From NCBI GenBank assembly GCA_037954665.1, contig JBBMOL010000066.1:1054001-1118000 (forward strand): a stretch of DNA of 64,000 nucleotides, written 5' to 3'. How positions within the stretch are numbered: the first letter of the stretch is position 1; each line of letters begins with the position of its first letter. A program made the translations under genes and the position numbers. The DNA comes from Laguncularia racemosa. Taxonomy: Eukaryota; Streptophyta; Magnoliopsida; Myrtales; Combretaceae. Positions 23,085 through 34,450 of the stretch are shown here, piece by piece. Below the pieces are notes generated by a model. It searched no databases. It was given only the letters and a program-made list of their open reading frames with translations, and was not told where the DNA came from.

Positions 23085-23885
23085 TTTATGGTCTGACTAT
23101 CCTATATTGGGAAACGCCCTTACAAACTAGCAACCCTAAGTAATGATTTTTAGAATAGTGTCCTTATGGGCTAACTAATTTTAATGGGAGAGCTTCCATT
23201 ATAGACTAGCAAAGAAAAGATGGATTTTAGAATAATGCTCCTTTGGGCTGACTAATTTGCATGGGAGAGTGTCTATTACAAACTAGCAATCCTAAGAAAT
23301 GAAAAATATTAAAATAGTGCCCCTATGGGGTGACTAATTTACATGGGAAAGTGTTTATTACAAACTAGCAATATTAAGAAATAATGAATTTTAGAATAGT
23401 TCCCCTGTAGGTTGACTATTTTACATAAGAAAGCGACTATTATAGACTAACAATCCTAAAAAATAATGAATTTTAAAATAGTACCCTTGTAGATTGACTA
23501 CTTGCATGGGAAAGTGTTTATTACAGATTAGCAATCCTAAGGATAGTGCCTCTATGGACTGACTATTTACATGGGAAAGTGTTTATTACAGACTAGCAAT
23601 CTTAAGGATAGTGCCTTTGTGGACTGACTAACTTGCATGGGAAAGTATATATTACAAACTAGTAATCTTAAGAAATGACGAATTTTAAAATAGTGCCCCT
23701 ATAGGCTGACTTATTTATATGGGAAAGTATCTATTACAGACTAGTAATCCTAAGAAATGATGAATTTTAGAATAGTACCCTCGTGGGCTAACTATTTTAC
23801 ATGAGAAAGTGTTTATTAAAGATTAACAATCCTAAGAAATGATGGATTTTAGTATAGTTCCCTATGGGTTGACTATTTTACTACT
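23085..23885 (-). repeat. Tandem repeat in the 3' UTR, about ten ~82-bp units
   Basis: Each unit, on the plus strand, contains ATAGTGCCCCTATGG, GACTATTT, CATGGGAAAGTGT and GACTAGCAATCCTAAG. The GACTAGCAA mark recurs near 23129, 23208, 23281, 23363, 23445, 23527, 23592, 23658, 23740 and 23822. Spacing is about 82 bp except for two units of about 66 bp, which lack the AATGATGAATTTTA part. Such arrays between integrase and the polypurine tract are known in Tat/Ogre elements. Confidence 0.9.
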
Positions 23886-24430
23886 CATGTATGATGTATT
23901 CTAATAGTGAAAGATCTTACCCGGTTTTGCAAATAGCGCCTAAACAATGAACCTTCTTCTTGAAGTTTAAAAGCATTCGTTCACTTGCCTTCCTCTTGAA
24001 TCAACTCTTTCCTTGTTAGATGAACTATGCTTATGTAAGATTCATTTTCATTCATGAGTTCCAACCATTCCAATTAATTTTTCTCAAATTTATTTCTACT
24101 CTATTGTTCGGGATTTTAACCTAAAATAGCAAATAAAAACTTCCTTTCTGAAAAGGTGAGACCGTGATGGAGTATTTGAAGAGTTTTCACCATTTATCAT
24201 TATTTTATTCCTCACAACTTCTCTCGTGTTTGAGTGTATAAGGCAAAATAAGAGTAAAGGAAAAAGAAACTTATCGATGATGGGAGAGATGACTGGTCCA
24301 ATGCCAGTAACCATCGAGGATATCAATTTTACATGTAGATGATAAAAATTAGGCCACCAAGACACCGATACTCACTAACATTTTCAATAAACTTAAGTAA
24401 GATTCTATTGATTCATTAGGGATAATACAT
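23886..24430 (-). other. Tat-like element spacer between integrase and 3' repeats
   Basis: No recognised domain. It is part of the element's untranslated 3' region, between the integrase end (about 24430) and the tandem repeat. Confidence 0.5.
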
Positions 24431-25505
24431 TTTAACTGCATCAGAATTTACAAGGTCCTTCAAATCTAAACCATCCATTCGTGACAAAATTAATGCCCCT
24501 CCCAATAACACTTTTTTTGACAAAATATGGTCCCTCATAATTAAGTGTAAGCTTCCCTCTAGGATCTTACACATTTGGGAGAATCTTTCTTAGAACTAAG
24601 TCTCCCTCCTAAAAATTTTGAGTTCACACTCTTTTATTAAAGGCCTTAGCCATTCTTTGTAAGTAACACTGACTATGGCAAAATGCTACCAGTCTCTTTT
24701 CATCAATTAGACTTAATTGATCAACTCATTTTTTTACCCAATCAACTTCATCCAGTCGAGTTTCCAACAACACTTTGAGCAACAAAATTTCAACTTTAAT
24801 TGATAATACTACCTCGGTGCCAAGTAATAAAGAGTAAGGTGTAGCTTCTGTTGATATTTTAATGGAGGTCTAATATGCCATGAGTGCAAATAGTAACATC
24901 TCATGCCAATCTTTGTAAGTTGCAGCCATTTTTTCAATACTTTGTTTAATATTTTTATTGGCCACTTCTATAGCTCCATTCATTTGTGGCCGCAATGGAG
25001 TGAAGTTCCTATTATTGATTCCAAAATGTTGGTACAATTCTATCATGAGCTTGTTTAAGTTTGTGCCATTATTTGTAATAATTGACTCAAGAGATCTATA
25101 TCAAGCAGTAATGTCCTTTTTTATGAATTTAACAACTACTCCTTTGGTAACATTGGTTTATGTGGAAGCTTCAACCCATTTAGTGAAATAGTCTATTGCC
25201 ACCAATATGAACCGATAACCATTAGATGCTTTTGGGTTAATTGGTCCAATTATGTCTAAACCCACATAGAGAATGGCTATAGTGAAGAAAGTGTATAAAG
25301 TTCCTAAGGGTGAGCATTTATTTTGTTGGCATAAACTTGACATAGATGAAAACATCTCACGTGTTTAATGCAATCGATTTCCATAGTCAACCAGTAATAA
25401 TTCAATCTCATCATTTTCTTAGCTAACATATAGCCATTCATATGAAGACCACATATTCCCTCATGTACCTCTTTCATATGAGTGTCTGCTTCTTTTTCGT
25501 CCATT
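24430..25505 (-). pseudogene. Tat-like element integrase
   Basis: Read on the minus strand. The zinc-binding region (25500-25310) has EVHEGICGLHMNG and HVRCFHLCQVY. The core begins at VGLDIIGPINPKASNGYRF (first catalytic Asp) and continues YFTKWVEA. The second catalytic position reads SIITNNGTNLN, where families have TDNG, so Asp has become Asn (codon 25071-25073). The catalytic Glu is kept in MNGAIEVANKN. The C-terminal part includes LVLRKILPN and LNYEGPYFV. Several stops are present. Confidence 0.85.
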
Positions 25506-25729
25506 CATCTCAATAATGTGATGTCAAATGATTGCTTATATATTGTGAACCCACTTAGCAGAAAATGACTCGCCAACCTTCTAAGCATTTTTCTATCTTT
25601 CTTGTCAACCTTTTCTAGATACCTTCCCTCTTGAAGTAAGAACTTAATGTCATGGTACCAAGGCTTATTATCTTGTGTTTCTTCAACAGCTAAACAAAAA
25701 GCAGGTTTATCTTCAATCTCAATCTTAAG

Positions 25730-26115
25730 AAATTAGATTTCTACTCCTTCTAATATTTGGGTCAAAGAGGCTAATGTAGCTAGGGCATTGGCAAACTGAT
25801 TTTGCACCCTTAGTACATATTTAAATGTGATCTCTCGAAACTTCTCTATTAACCTTGACAAGTGCTTGTAATAAGGTATCAATTTTAGATCTTTTGTCTT
25901 ACATTCTCCTCGAGTCTGACAAATGATGAGCAAGGAGTCCCCATATACCTCTAGTTCATGAATTCTCATATTCAAAGCCATTTTGAGACTAAGAATACAT
26001 ATATGGGAACATAAGCTTCATTGCTATAGGGAATTGGTTAACTTCAGGTGAAACCAACTCTATTGTTATTCTACAACCAAATACATTAGCAGCTCCATCA
26101 AAATATAATTTCAAT
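25730..26115 (-). pseudogene. Second (archaeal-type) RNase H of the Tat-like element
   Basis: The minus strand gives LKLYFDGAANVFG (26110-26070, first acidic residue), then after a break MALNMRIHELEVYGDSLLI (second Asp in GDS) and VQNQFANALATLASL. This is the pattern of the additional RNase H downstream of the normal one in Tat-lineage elements. The final motif reads NALA where active copies have DALA. Confidence 0.8.
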
Positions 26116-26299
26116 TTGAGAATTTTTTCTTCTTCAGAGTTAAGATCACCTTCAGCTACCAATACTTCTTCATATGGAAGTTATGTTTATAGTTCCTAGG
26201 AAGTTCCTTCAAGTAGATGTCTAGCCAATTGATTTGCTATAACTTGACCTTTGATTGAACTCTGGTTTATATAGGTGATGTTGAATTCAGACAATAACA

Positions 26300-28015
26300 T
26301 TTGCTATTTAGAAATCTTACCAATATGGGTTAGTTTTTTTGATAAATACTTTAGGGGATCATGTCTTGTTAATAATTCAATTGAATAATAAAGTATGTAT
26401 TGTTTGAGTCGATGCATAACCAAACTAATGCACAACATGTTCTCTCTATTTAAAATATTTTTGTTCCACTTTAGCAAATTTCTTACTGATGGACAATCTG
26501 ATCATTCTAACAAGTTAAATCTTATACGCAATCCTAGCTTACGATCAGTTCTCATGCAAGTGTACCTATCAATTAGCAATATAGCATAGGAGTACAAGTA
26601 TCGATCCCACGAAAACTTATAAGTACTAGTACTAACGATTATCCTACTATTTAACTTCTCACTATTGATGATCTCAATTATCCTAATTACTGCTTAAATC
26701 TGAAAGGAACGAATAAAATGATCAAAGTAAATATATTCAAACACTCCCTTAATTAATTCAATGATCTAAACATACCCTACCCAAGATCCACCCCTAATTC
26801 TCATGCAACTTTTATTCAATTACAAACTTTCCAATGATTAATACACAATATCTCTGATCTGCGGAGTTTCTTACACTAGATTAAGGTCTTTCTCAAGATC
26901 AATAATCCGTAATCCTAATTAAGTCAATTAAGATCTCTCTTTAATCAACATAATTAAGATTGCAATAAAATCCTAGGACTCTCAATTGAACCAGACCACA
27001 ATGACCTCGTTTAATATAGAAAACCTCCTATAACCTATCTCTAGGATTACACGTGGTCTTTTTATTCATGCCAGATCTACTCTATTAAACGATTTCTCAA
27101 TCTTAATAATAGAGATCTAATTCGATCATAATACTGCGCACATATCAAGATGAACAAACCATGATTGCAACATGAATAAACTCAAAGATCAGGATTAATT
27201 ATTGAAACATCAACAAATCTGTTACATGACAATTAGGGGTTTCTCGAGGGATCAGGTATAAAACAATTAGCTACTCATGAATCTAATAAAAAGAACAAAA
27301 GAGAAGATAATTGAATCCATAAAGAAATCCAAACACAAAGATCTTGGCTTCAATTTCGAAAACTCTTCTAACTTCTAGTCTCTAGGGTTTCTCTTGTGCC
27401 GCCTCCTCGTTCCCTCTCCCTAAGGTTGTTCTATTTATACTTTCTAGGAAATGGCAGAGGATCTTTAGCTGGAAAGATACGAATGCATCTTTCCTTTTCC
27501 AAGTGAATCTCTAAAAGTGAATAACATTCGCCTGACACGCCCACCAACACGACCAGATTTCGAACCATGTCTCCCGCTGGTCGATAATCCGCAATTCTTC
27601 ATTCTTGTCCTGTGTGTAGCACGGCTAGATTATAAACCGTGCCAAGTTCTGGATTTTTCCACTTCTCCGTAGCATCTACCACGACTTCAAGCACACCTAT
27701 ATCACAAGCCGTGCTTCCTTTCCAAGTGACAACTTTCATCCTCAGGTGTACACACAGTTCATGACACGGGTATGGCTTTCCCTATATTGTCCATAAGTAG
27801 CTTTAACTTGATCTTTTAAGCTCCAATCATGCTCCTTTTGTTATCTTTCCACTTCTCTTTGGTATTATACCCTGAAACTGATATATTTATCTGTTAAGTA
27901 CCGAATCCGCATTGATTTTATTCAAAAGACTACACAAATTCATCATTAACGCTCATGATTTATAAGGGTTAATTTACTCTTATCACTTACTCAAGTAGTA
28001 AATGGCTTATTCTCT
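26300..28015 (-). pseudogene. First RNase H of the Tat-like element, split by a solo LTR
   Basis: The minus strand at 28010-27986 gives a decayed GENKPFTT-VS, and after the solo LTR (from 26486) KKFAKVEQKYF. Together they match the gypsy RNase H region that usually reads AIYYLSKKFTEVE. Downstream (26450-26330) the frame has more stops. Confidence 0.7.
26487..27985 (-). mobile_element. Solo LTR of an unidentified LTR retrotransposon
   Basis: It is 1499 bp, TG (26487) to CA (27985), with an exact 5-bp duplication CTTAC (26482-26486 and 27986-27990). No internal genes or second LTR are present. On the minus strand AAGTATAAATAGAACAACC (near 27440) is a TATA box, followed by GTTTC/AAACCCTAG leader-like sequence, so the transcript would run on the minus strand. 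Upstream of the TATA box is a block with CACGGCTAG, ACCGTGCC and ACACGACCAG, a relative of the palindromic modules in Gypsy-1b and Copia-B. A solo LTR forms by recombination between the two LTRs of a full element. Confidence 0.88.
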
Positions 28016-28681
28016 CCCTTCTTCGTCTTCTTAACCAAGCATGCACCCTATAGATTCAAGTAGTATTGTTAGGTATAAAAATAATGGTTTACCAAGTTTA
28101 AGAGCCACTAGCACTGGAGAATTCATGAGATATTGCTTGATTTCCATGAATGCTATTTTACAATCCTCATTTTTCTTAAGTAGTTTGAATAAAGGGTGGC
28201 ATTTATCTGTGAGTTAGGAGATGAATCAAGCAATGTAATTTAGATGTCCAAGTAGTCCTCTAACTTCTTTAAGAGTACGTGGAGGTGGCATTTCTGGTAT
28301 TGCTTTGACCTTTTGTAGATCATTTTTTATGCTCTTTTAATTGACCATAAAACCCAATAATTTCCCAGAGGTAACTACGAAAGTACATTTATCCAGGTTA
28401 AGTTTCAATTGGTATTTCCTTAACCATTTATGCAAATTTTTTAGAGTGTCTACATGGTCTTCTCCTTCTTTGGATTTAGTGATCAGATCATCAACATACA
28501 CCTCAATTTCCTAGTGCATCATGTCATGAAATAATGCAATCATCGCTCTTTGATATGTTACCCTAACATTTTTAAGACTAAAGGGCATAACTTTGTAACA
28601 AAAGGTGCCCTAAGTTGTGATGAAGGTTGTTTGGTCTTATATTCTTCTGACATCTTGATTTAGTTATACCTTGAAAAACCA
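28016..28681 (-). pseudogene. Tat-like element reverse transcriptase, C-terminal half
   Basis: The minus strand gives YKTK, TTFITT, GTFCYKVMPFSLKNVRVTYQ, RAMIALFHDMMH, the catalytic EVYVDDLITKSKEGEDHV (near 28480-28510) and LRKYQLKLNLDKCTFVV, LLGFMVN. All are standard gypsy RT blocks. The upstream part is at 32727-33000; Gypsy-D separates them. Stops such as the one in IKM-upstream N-stop show decay, but the YVDD box is intact. Confidence 0.88.
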
Positions 28682-29610
28682 TGATAGGAATCAAAATCCT
28701 ATAGGACCTATCATTAGGGCAAGAGCCAAAAGGTTACAAAATTTAGCAATGAGGGTCATCTTTAAACAATTCAACCCCGAAAATATTTGTATAATAACTT
28801 TTTTTCTATTACTTATTTGTTGTGCATTCTAGTAGGTATACTTATCAGTTTTTATAGGATGATGAATAAACTCACTAAAGCTCAGCTTGTGGGTTATTCA
28901 TGGACTTACAAAAACTAAAGAAGAATCGGTCCAACAAATTGCTCAATTGAAGTGAAGAACCAACCACTTGAAGATCATTTGTACTTGTAATTTGTTGATT
29001 CAAAACCAGTCACTTGTTGGTTATATTTGTAATTTGTGCTCTTGGGAATTGGTCACTTAAGTAGCATCTTTGTAATTTTTGGTTTGTTTTTACCTTAATA
29101 GGAGCAAGCATAAATACTTGCTAACTAGGGTTTTTAGGGGGCTTTTTGATATTTTTGACAAAACACACTTTTGTTGCCATGAGTCACCCTCTTGCATGCA
29201 TCTACTCTTATCAATTTCTTTGGAAATTGTGGCGAGTTTGGCTTAGGAATTCTTGTGAGTTATATCAAGATTTTCTAAGTTACATTTGATTATTGCTAGT
29301 GAGTAATATCTAGTTATGATTGGTTGATCTTTTATGTGTTCTTTTCATGCTAAATTAGGGTTCATGTATTTCTAAGATTACAAGCCAATTGTAAAGATTG
29401 GAATTACATTATTCCTTTGTAATTGACTGGTATTGGAATTCTCTTGCAGTACTTCTAATTTAGTTCATGCCATTTAAGATTGTTAATCCTTTAATTGACA
29501 CCAATTGGGGATTTTGTCTTCATTTTGTTCGTCACGCCATTTTGAGTCCAATTTGTGCGATTGATTATTCATTTGTATTGTGTGCTTGATTTGGATTCTT
29601 AAGCACATCA
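28682..29610 (+). repeat. 5' LTR of Gypsy-D
   Basis: It runs from TGATAGGAATCAAAATCC to AAGCACATCA. It contains GCATAAATACTTGC (near 29109), a TATA-like box. It matches 31799-32726 along its length with scattered substitutions. Confidence 0.87.
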
Positions 29611-29613
29611 TAT

Positions 29614-29626
29614 TTTGGTATCAAGC
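29614..29626 (+). other. Primer-binding site of Gypsy-D
   Basis: TTTTGGTATCAAGCC follows the 5' LTR after three bases, a single copy unlike the repeated sites of Gypsy-1b and Gypsy-2. Confidence 0.75.
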
Positions 29627-30958
29627 CATAGGTTTTGAGAAAGGGAATTACGTGAGCTTCATTTGTCAATTAGGGTTCTTGAAGTTGATTTCTTGATCTG
29701 AAATTATTGAAGTGAAATTGTAGTTGTTTGTGGTTTTGTTACATTCTAATTGTTGTTGTTGAAGTGAACGTAGATTGCTTGTAGTAGCATTTGTTTTTCT
29801 AGAATTTGTCGTGAGGTAAAGAGGAGTGCTCCTTTGTTCTTGTTCGGAATTGAAGCTACTTCCATTGAGACAAAGAAGAGTGAATTATTTGTTGGTGATT
29901 TCGGAAATTGAGGTTGTCATTTGCAAATTTTCATATTTGCATTGCGTGGGAAATTAGGAAGTTATTTGAAATTCAAACACATTCATTAAGTTAAAGAAGT
30001 TATTACGTAATAGTTTATTGAATGTTACTTGAATTTGAATTTGCTTATTACCATTTGTGGAAAGGTTAAATTAAGAGTGGTATTTTGAATTTGTTGAGCC
30101 GTGAAGTGTAAGTAGTGTTTTGGTGGATTGAGGAAGTGTTGTACATGAAGTGTGAGTGGGGTTGTGATTGAAAATTGCACCTTGAGTAAGGTGTGTGTGT
30201 GTGTGGTAGTGTGAGTGTGTTATGAAGGGTGTTACAACGTGTTGTAAGTTTATGTTGTGGAGAGTGTTGCAACTTATTATGAGTTTATGCTGTGAAGAAT
30301 GTTGTAATGTGTTGAGAGTTTTGTTGTGGAGAGTGTTGCAACTTGTTGTGAGTTTGTGTTGTGAAGAAGGTGTTGCACTTGGACTTGGAAGTGTGTACAT
30401 GTGCCTTAAGTGAAGAGAGTTATAGTGGTTAAAATTAGGATTTCAAAAAGCAAGCATTAAAGTGCGGAAGTTATTAGTGAGTAATATACTTGAACACTTT
30501 GCTTAGTTAGAATTATTAACCTACTATTTAGGGAAGTATTTAATAATACTCCTACTTGTTTTTACCTTAATTGAAGTGTAAAAGTGTGAGTGAAGTTAAG
30601 TAGAGTTTTGGTTTTTCTTTTGTAGTGGTTGTTGTGTAGCATTAGAGTGTTGTTGTTATGTCGGAATTGTGTGTGTTGTGGTGTAAAGTAAAGTGATTGT
30701 GAGAGAGTGTGTGTAAAGTCATTGTAGAGGTGTGTGTTGCATTTAGTTGTGTAGTGCACTGTAGGTGTGTGAGCACTGTGGAAGTGCCATTATGTGTATT
30801 GCACTATGAGTGTAGGTGTGGTGTAAGGTTGAGTTATGTCGATTGTAACATGGTGTGTAAGTGTGTGTGTGTAGTGAAGTATGTTGTTGGCTTATTGAAA
30901 TTAGTAAGCAACCATGTCAAATGATTTGTATTTGTCTACTAATATACTATGTTGAGCC
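29627..30958 (+). other. Gypsy-D leader, GT-rich, no gene
   Basis: No gag was recognised. The leader becomes strongly G/T biased from about 30100 (many GTGTGTG and TTGTTGTG runs) and holds the 35-bp minisatellite described separately. Gag, normally between leader and protease, is absent. Confidence 0.6.
30229..30367 (+). repeat. Four-copy ~35-bp minisatellite in the Gypsy-D leader
   Basis: Units at 30229-30263, 30264-30298, 30299-30332 and 30333-30367, each beginning RTGTTRYAAC and ending TGTGRAGA. Units 2 and 4 are the most alike. Confidence 0.85.
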
Positions 30959-31798
30959 TTGACTTCTTTTCCAAACATTGATGATAGGCAGAGAGAAAAT
31001 TTGTTCCACATATCATGTAGAGTACAAGATAATTTATGTGTTCTTATTATTGATTGTGGTAGTTGTACTAATGTTGTGGCTGCCTCATTAGTATCGAAAT
31101 TACAACTTGTAACTACCCTACATCCAAAACCTTACAAATTACATTGGTTGAGTGAGCAAAGGAGTCTCCATATAACCCATAGAGCTAGGGTACCTTTCAG
31201 TATAGGGGATAAATATCATCATGAAATAGAATGTGACATTCTTCCCATGTGTGCATCCTATATATTGCTTGGCAGGCTGTAGTTGTATGATAAGAGGGTT
31301 TTACGTGATGGCTATAGAAATACTTATATGTTCCAATAAGAGGGTAAACGTATAGCATTGAACCCTATGTCACCATCAGAGGTCCAAGAGGTGCAAAGAT
31401 AGATAAATCAACTATTAGAGGTCCCTGAGGTTCATATTCAGATGAGACAACCTTTTGAGGACCAAGCATTTTAGAAGCAGATGTGTTAACCGTCAAAGGT
31501 CTTAAAGGTTTATGGGCAAATGAGTAAACTATCAGAGGGCCAAGAGGTTCAAAGACATATAAGTGAAACAGGGAAGAAGAAGACATTTTTGGTGGGATAG
31601 TTTGAGTTAAGGGAGGCCATAGCAGATGATAGACCATTATATGTGTTGTAGATTAGTTATATCCGAGAGATGGAGGGACAAGAGCAATTACCCCCTATAA
31701 TAGCTCAGGTATTGGGAGATTACAGTGATATTTTTATAGAAAACTTACTGAGAGGATATAGAGTTTTTGCTACATTTAACCTATCAGATTTGAGGACA
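30959..31798 (+). pseudogene. Gypsy-D protease and fused pol ends
   Basis: Protease: ENLFHISCRV, the active site LIIDCGSCTNVVA (catalytic Asp kept, Cys for Ser), LHWLSEQ, VPFSIGDKYHHEIECDILP and ILLGR. It is close to the Gypsy-2 protease. Stops follow. Near 31690-31730 the RT start appears (IIAQVLGDYSDIF), and within 20 bases it joins the pol end (GYRVFATFNLSDLRT). RT core, RNase H and integrase are therefore deleted. The expected polypurine tract is also gone, because DLRT runs straight into LTR sequence. Confidence 0.8.
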
Positions 31799-32726
31799 AG
31801 GAATCAAAATCCTACAAGACCTATCACTAAGACAAGAGCCAAAAGGTTACAAAATTGGTGATGAGGGTCCTCTTTAAACAATCCAACACCAAAAATATTT
31901 GTATAATAACTTATTTTTTATTACTTATTTGTTATGCATTCTAGCAGGTATACTTGTCAGTTTTTATAGGACGATGGATAAACTCGTTAAAGCTCAGTTT
32001 GTGGGTTATTCATGGACCTACATAAACCAAAGAAGAACCGGTCCAACAAATTGCTCAATTGAAGTGAAGAACCGGCTACATGAAGGTCATTTATACTTGT
32101 AATTTGTTGATTCAAAATCGATCACTTGTTGGTTATATTTATAATTTGTGCTTTTGGGAACTGGCAACTTAAGTGGCATCTTTATAATTTTTTGTTTGTT
32201 TTTACCCTAATAGAAGCAAGTATAAATACTTGTTAACTAGGGTTTTTAGGGGGGTTTTTGATATTTTTGACAAAACACACACTTGTTGCCGTGAGAGTCG
32301 CCTTCTTGCATGCATCTACTCTTATCAATTTCTTTGGAAATTGTGGTGAGTTTGGCTTAGGAATTCTTGTGAGTTATATCAAGATTTTCTAAGTTGCATT
32401 CGATTATTGCTAGTTAGTAATATCTAGTTATGATTGGTTGATCCTTTATTTGTTCTTTTCACACCAAATTAGGGTTCATGTATTGCTAGGATTACAAGCT
32501 AATTGTAAAGATTGGAATTGTATTGTTCCTTTATAATTGATTAGTATTAGAATTCCCTTGTAGTACTTCTAATTTGGTTCACGCCATTTGAGATTGTTAA
32601 TCCTTTAATTCACGCCAATTGGGGATTTTGTCTTCATTTTGTTCATCTCGCCATTTTGAGTCCAATTTGCACAATTGATTATTCATTTGTATTGTGTGCT
32701 TGTGATTTGGATTCTTAAGTACATCA
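31799..32726 (+). repeat. 3' LTR of Gypsy-D
   Basis: It matches the 5' LTR from AGGAATCAAAATCC onward. The first few bases of the LTR (TGAT) are replaced by pol sequence, so its start is inferred. It ends AAGTACATCA before the duplication. Confidence 0.85.
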
Positions 32727-33000
32727 AACCATCTATGAATGAAAATAGATGGTTTCCAGTTATATTATCTACCAAGACATCTATATGGCATAAAGGGAAA
32801 TTATCTTTTGTGTTGCTTGATTTAGATCTCAAAAATCTACACACATGCGAACTTTTCCATTTTTCTTTATTACAAGAACTATGTTAGCTACCCATTTAGG
32901 ATAATCTGATACTTCAATAAACCCAACCTCTAACAATTTCTTAACTTCTTCTTTGATTTTCAATAAAACATTAGGCCAAAATCATCTTAATTTTTGTTTC
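32727..33000 (-). pseudogene. Tat-like element reverse transcriptase, N-terminal part
   Basis: The minus strand gives NVLLKIKEEVKKLLEVGFIE, SDYPKWVANIV (33000-32870), then DNFPLCHIDVLVDN and HLFSFIDG up to the Gypsy-D insertion. These are the first RT blocks of gypsy elements. Frames change between blocks. Confidence 0.82.
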
Positions 33001-34450
33001 TTGGGTTTGATGTCTTCTTATGTAGGTAGCTTATGAACTACGATTAATGGGACAAGTCCTACATATCTTTATAAAACCATATGAATACATCAAAGTACTC
33101 AAATAATAGCTTGATTAACCTCCTTTTTTGTTCATCATTAAGATTGCCTCCAATCTTAAGATTCCTAAGGTTACCCTCATTTCTTAGGTTGACTGTTTCA
33201 ATCAACTCATCAAATGAAATCCTACCCTATTTATATTGTTTCCAATTTTCTTAAATCACTTTATGGTCATTGATATCATCTAAACTAATAGAGTTAGAGG
33301 AGATATCAACATTTTTACCCTCTAAGTGTGCGAGATATCCCTAATTTTCATCATCGGGTTTTAATACATGTAAAAAAAAATGAATAAGTAGAAGAAGTGA
33401 ATTGAAATTTTATTGATTCCATTTATATGGGTTATACTTGTTAAATGAAAAATATATGAAAACTCAACAAATATTGAACCATGGTTCACCCTTACTCTAA
33501 AGCAATTTTATTTCTATTTAGAGAGAAAGAGAACCAATTTTGAAGTGATTGAGAGCTATGGGATATGCCTGTTAATTCTTGTTGTTGTTTATTTGTGAGC
33601 TTGTTAGATTTGTCTTCTTTTGCTAATACTGGCGTTTTAGTATTGGCCAAACAGGTGAATATTGTTTAGATTGGTGGAAAACTCATTGGGGTATTGTATA
33701 GTTTGTCACCCCTTCTTCCTTGCTTGAATCTCATTTAAAATTCTTCTTTCGGAGTAAGGATATATCCAAAACCAAATGTCCTTGCTTGACTTGCTTTGAA
33801 TTTCACCTTTCTACATCTCAGTGCTTTGGAACTAGTAATCATGTACACCTCATCAAATATTTGGAGTCCGAGGTCATCTATGCTTTCTTCTCCTATACAG
33901 GGTATAGTCATTTCTTTATAAATGGTGTAATCTTGTTCACCCAAAATAGTGATGATCTAACCATTAAAAATGAATTTGACTTTCTGGTAAAGGTTGGGGG
34001 GGAATAGCTTGTGCTGCATGGATCCAAGTTCTCCTAAGGACCAAGTTGAAGGAACTTGGTATGTCTAGAACTTAGAAAGGGATTCCAAATAACTACAAGT
34101 AGATTTACACCAGTAAATCAAATTTCCCTACAATTTCCTTCCTTGACCCGTCAAAATCTCTCACTATAGTAGATCCTTGTTTGATGTTAGCTATGTTAAC
34201 ACCTAACAAGTTAAGAGTAGCTCAAGCGTATATGTTGAGGGAAGACCCATTATTGATGAGAACACTAGAAACAACCATGTTATTGCACTTCACCACTATG
34301 AAAAGTGGTTTGGTGTGTTGATTACCTTCTTCACTTAACTCCTTTGTTCAAAAGGATATTTGATTAATGGCAAAAATGGAATTAACAATGTGTCCCAATT
34401 TTTAGTAGTCATTCCCTATGGCACCTTAACTTCCCTCAAAGTTCTAAATA
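33001..34450 (-). pseudogene. Tat-like element protease and linker
   Basis: The minus strand near 34265-34225 gives VVSSVLINNGSSLNIYA. Families read LIDNGSSLN or LIDGGSSLN here, so the catalytic Asp (34252-34254) is Asn. Before it TKNWDTLLIPF resembles the lead-in of Tat-type proteases. After it, 33944-33735 continues protease-to-RT linker (YKEMTIPCIGEES). Stops are frequent from 33700 down to 33000. Confidence 0.65.

Larger units (their letters stand above)
28682..32726 (+). mobile_element. Gypsy-D: deletion derivative inserted in the Tat-like RT
   Basis: Exact 5-bp duplication AACCA (28677-28681 and 32727-32731). LTRs are 28682-29610 and about 31799-32726. The interior of about 2.2 kb keeps the primer site, a long leader, a protease remnant and scraps of pol ends. 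The host RT reads SFIDG on one side and resumes at GF-SRYN on the other, so the insertion point lies between conserved RT blocks. Gag and most of pol are missing. Confidence 0.9.

Noticed and set aside
30066..30413. Open stretches on both strands with repeated His-Asn-Thr or Cys-Cys-Glu patterns
   Set aside because: They are translations of the 35-bp minisatellite and the GT-rich leader, not genes.
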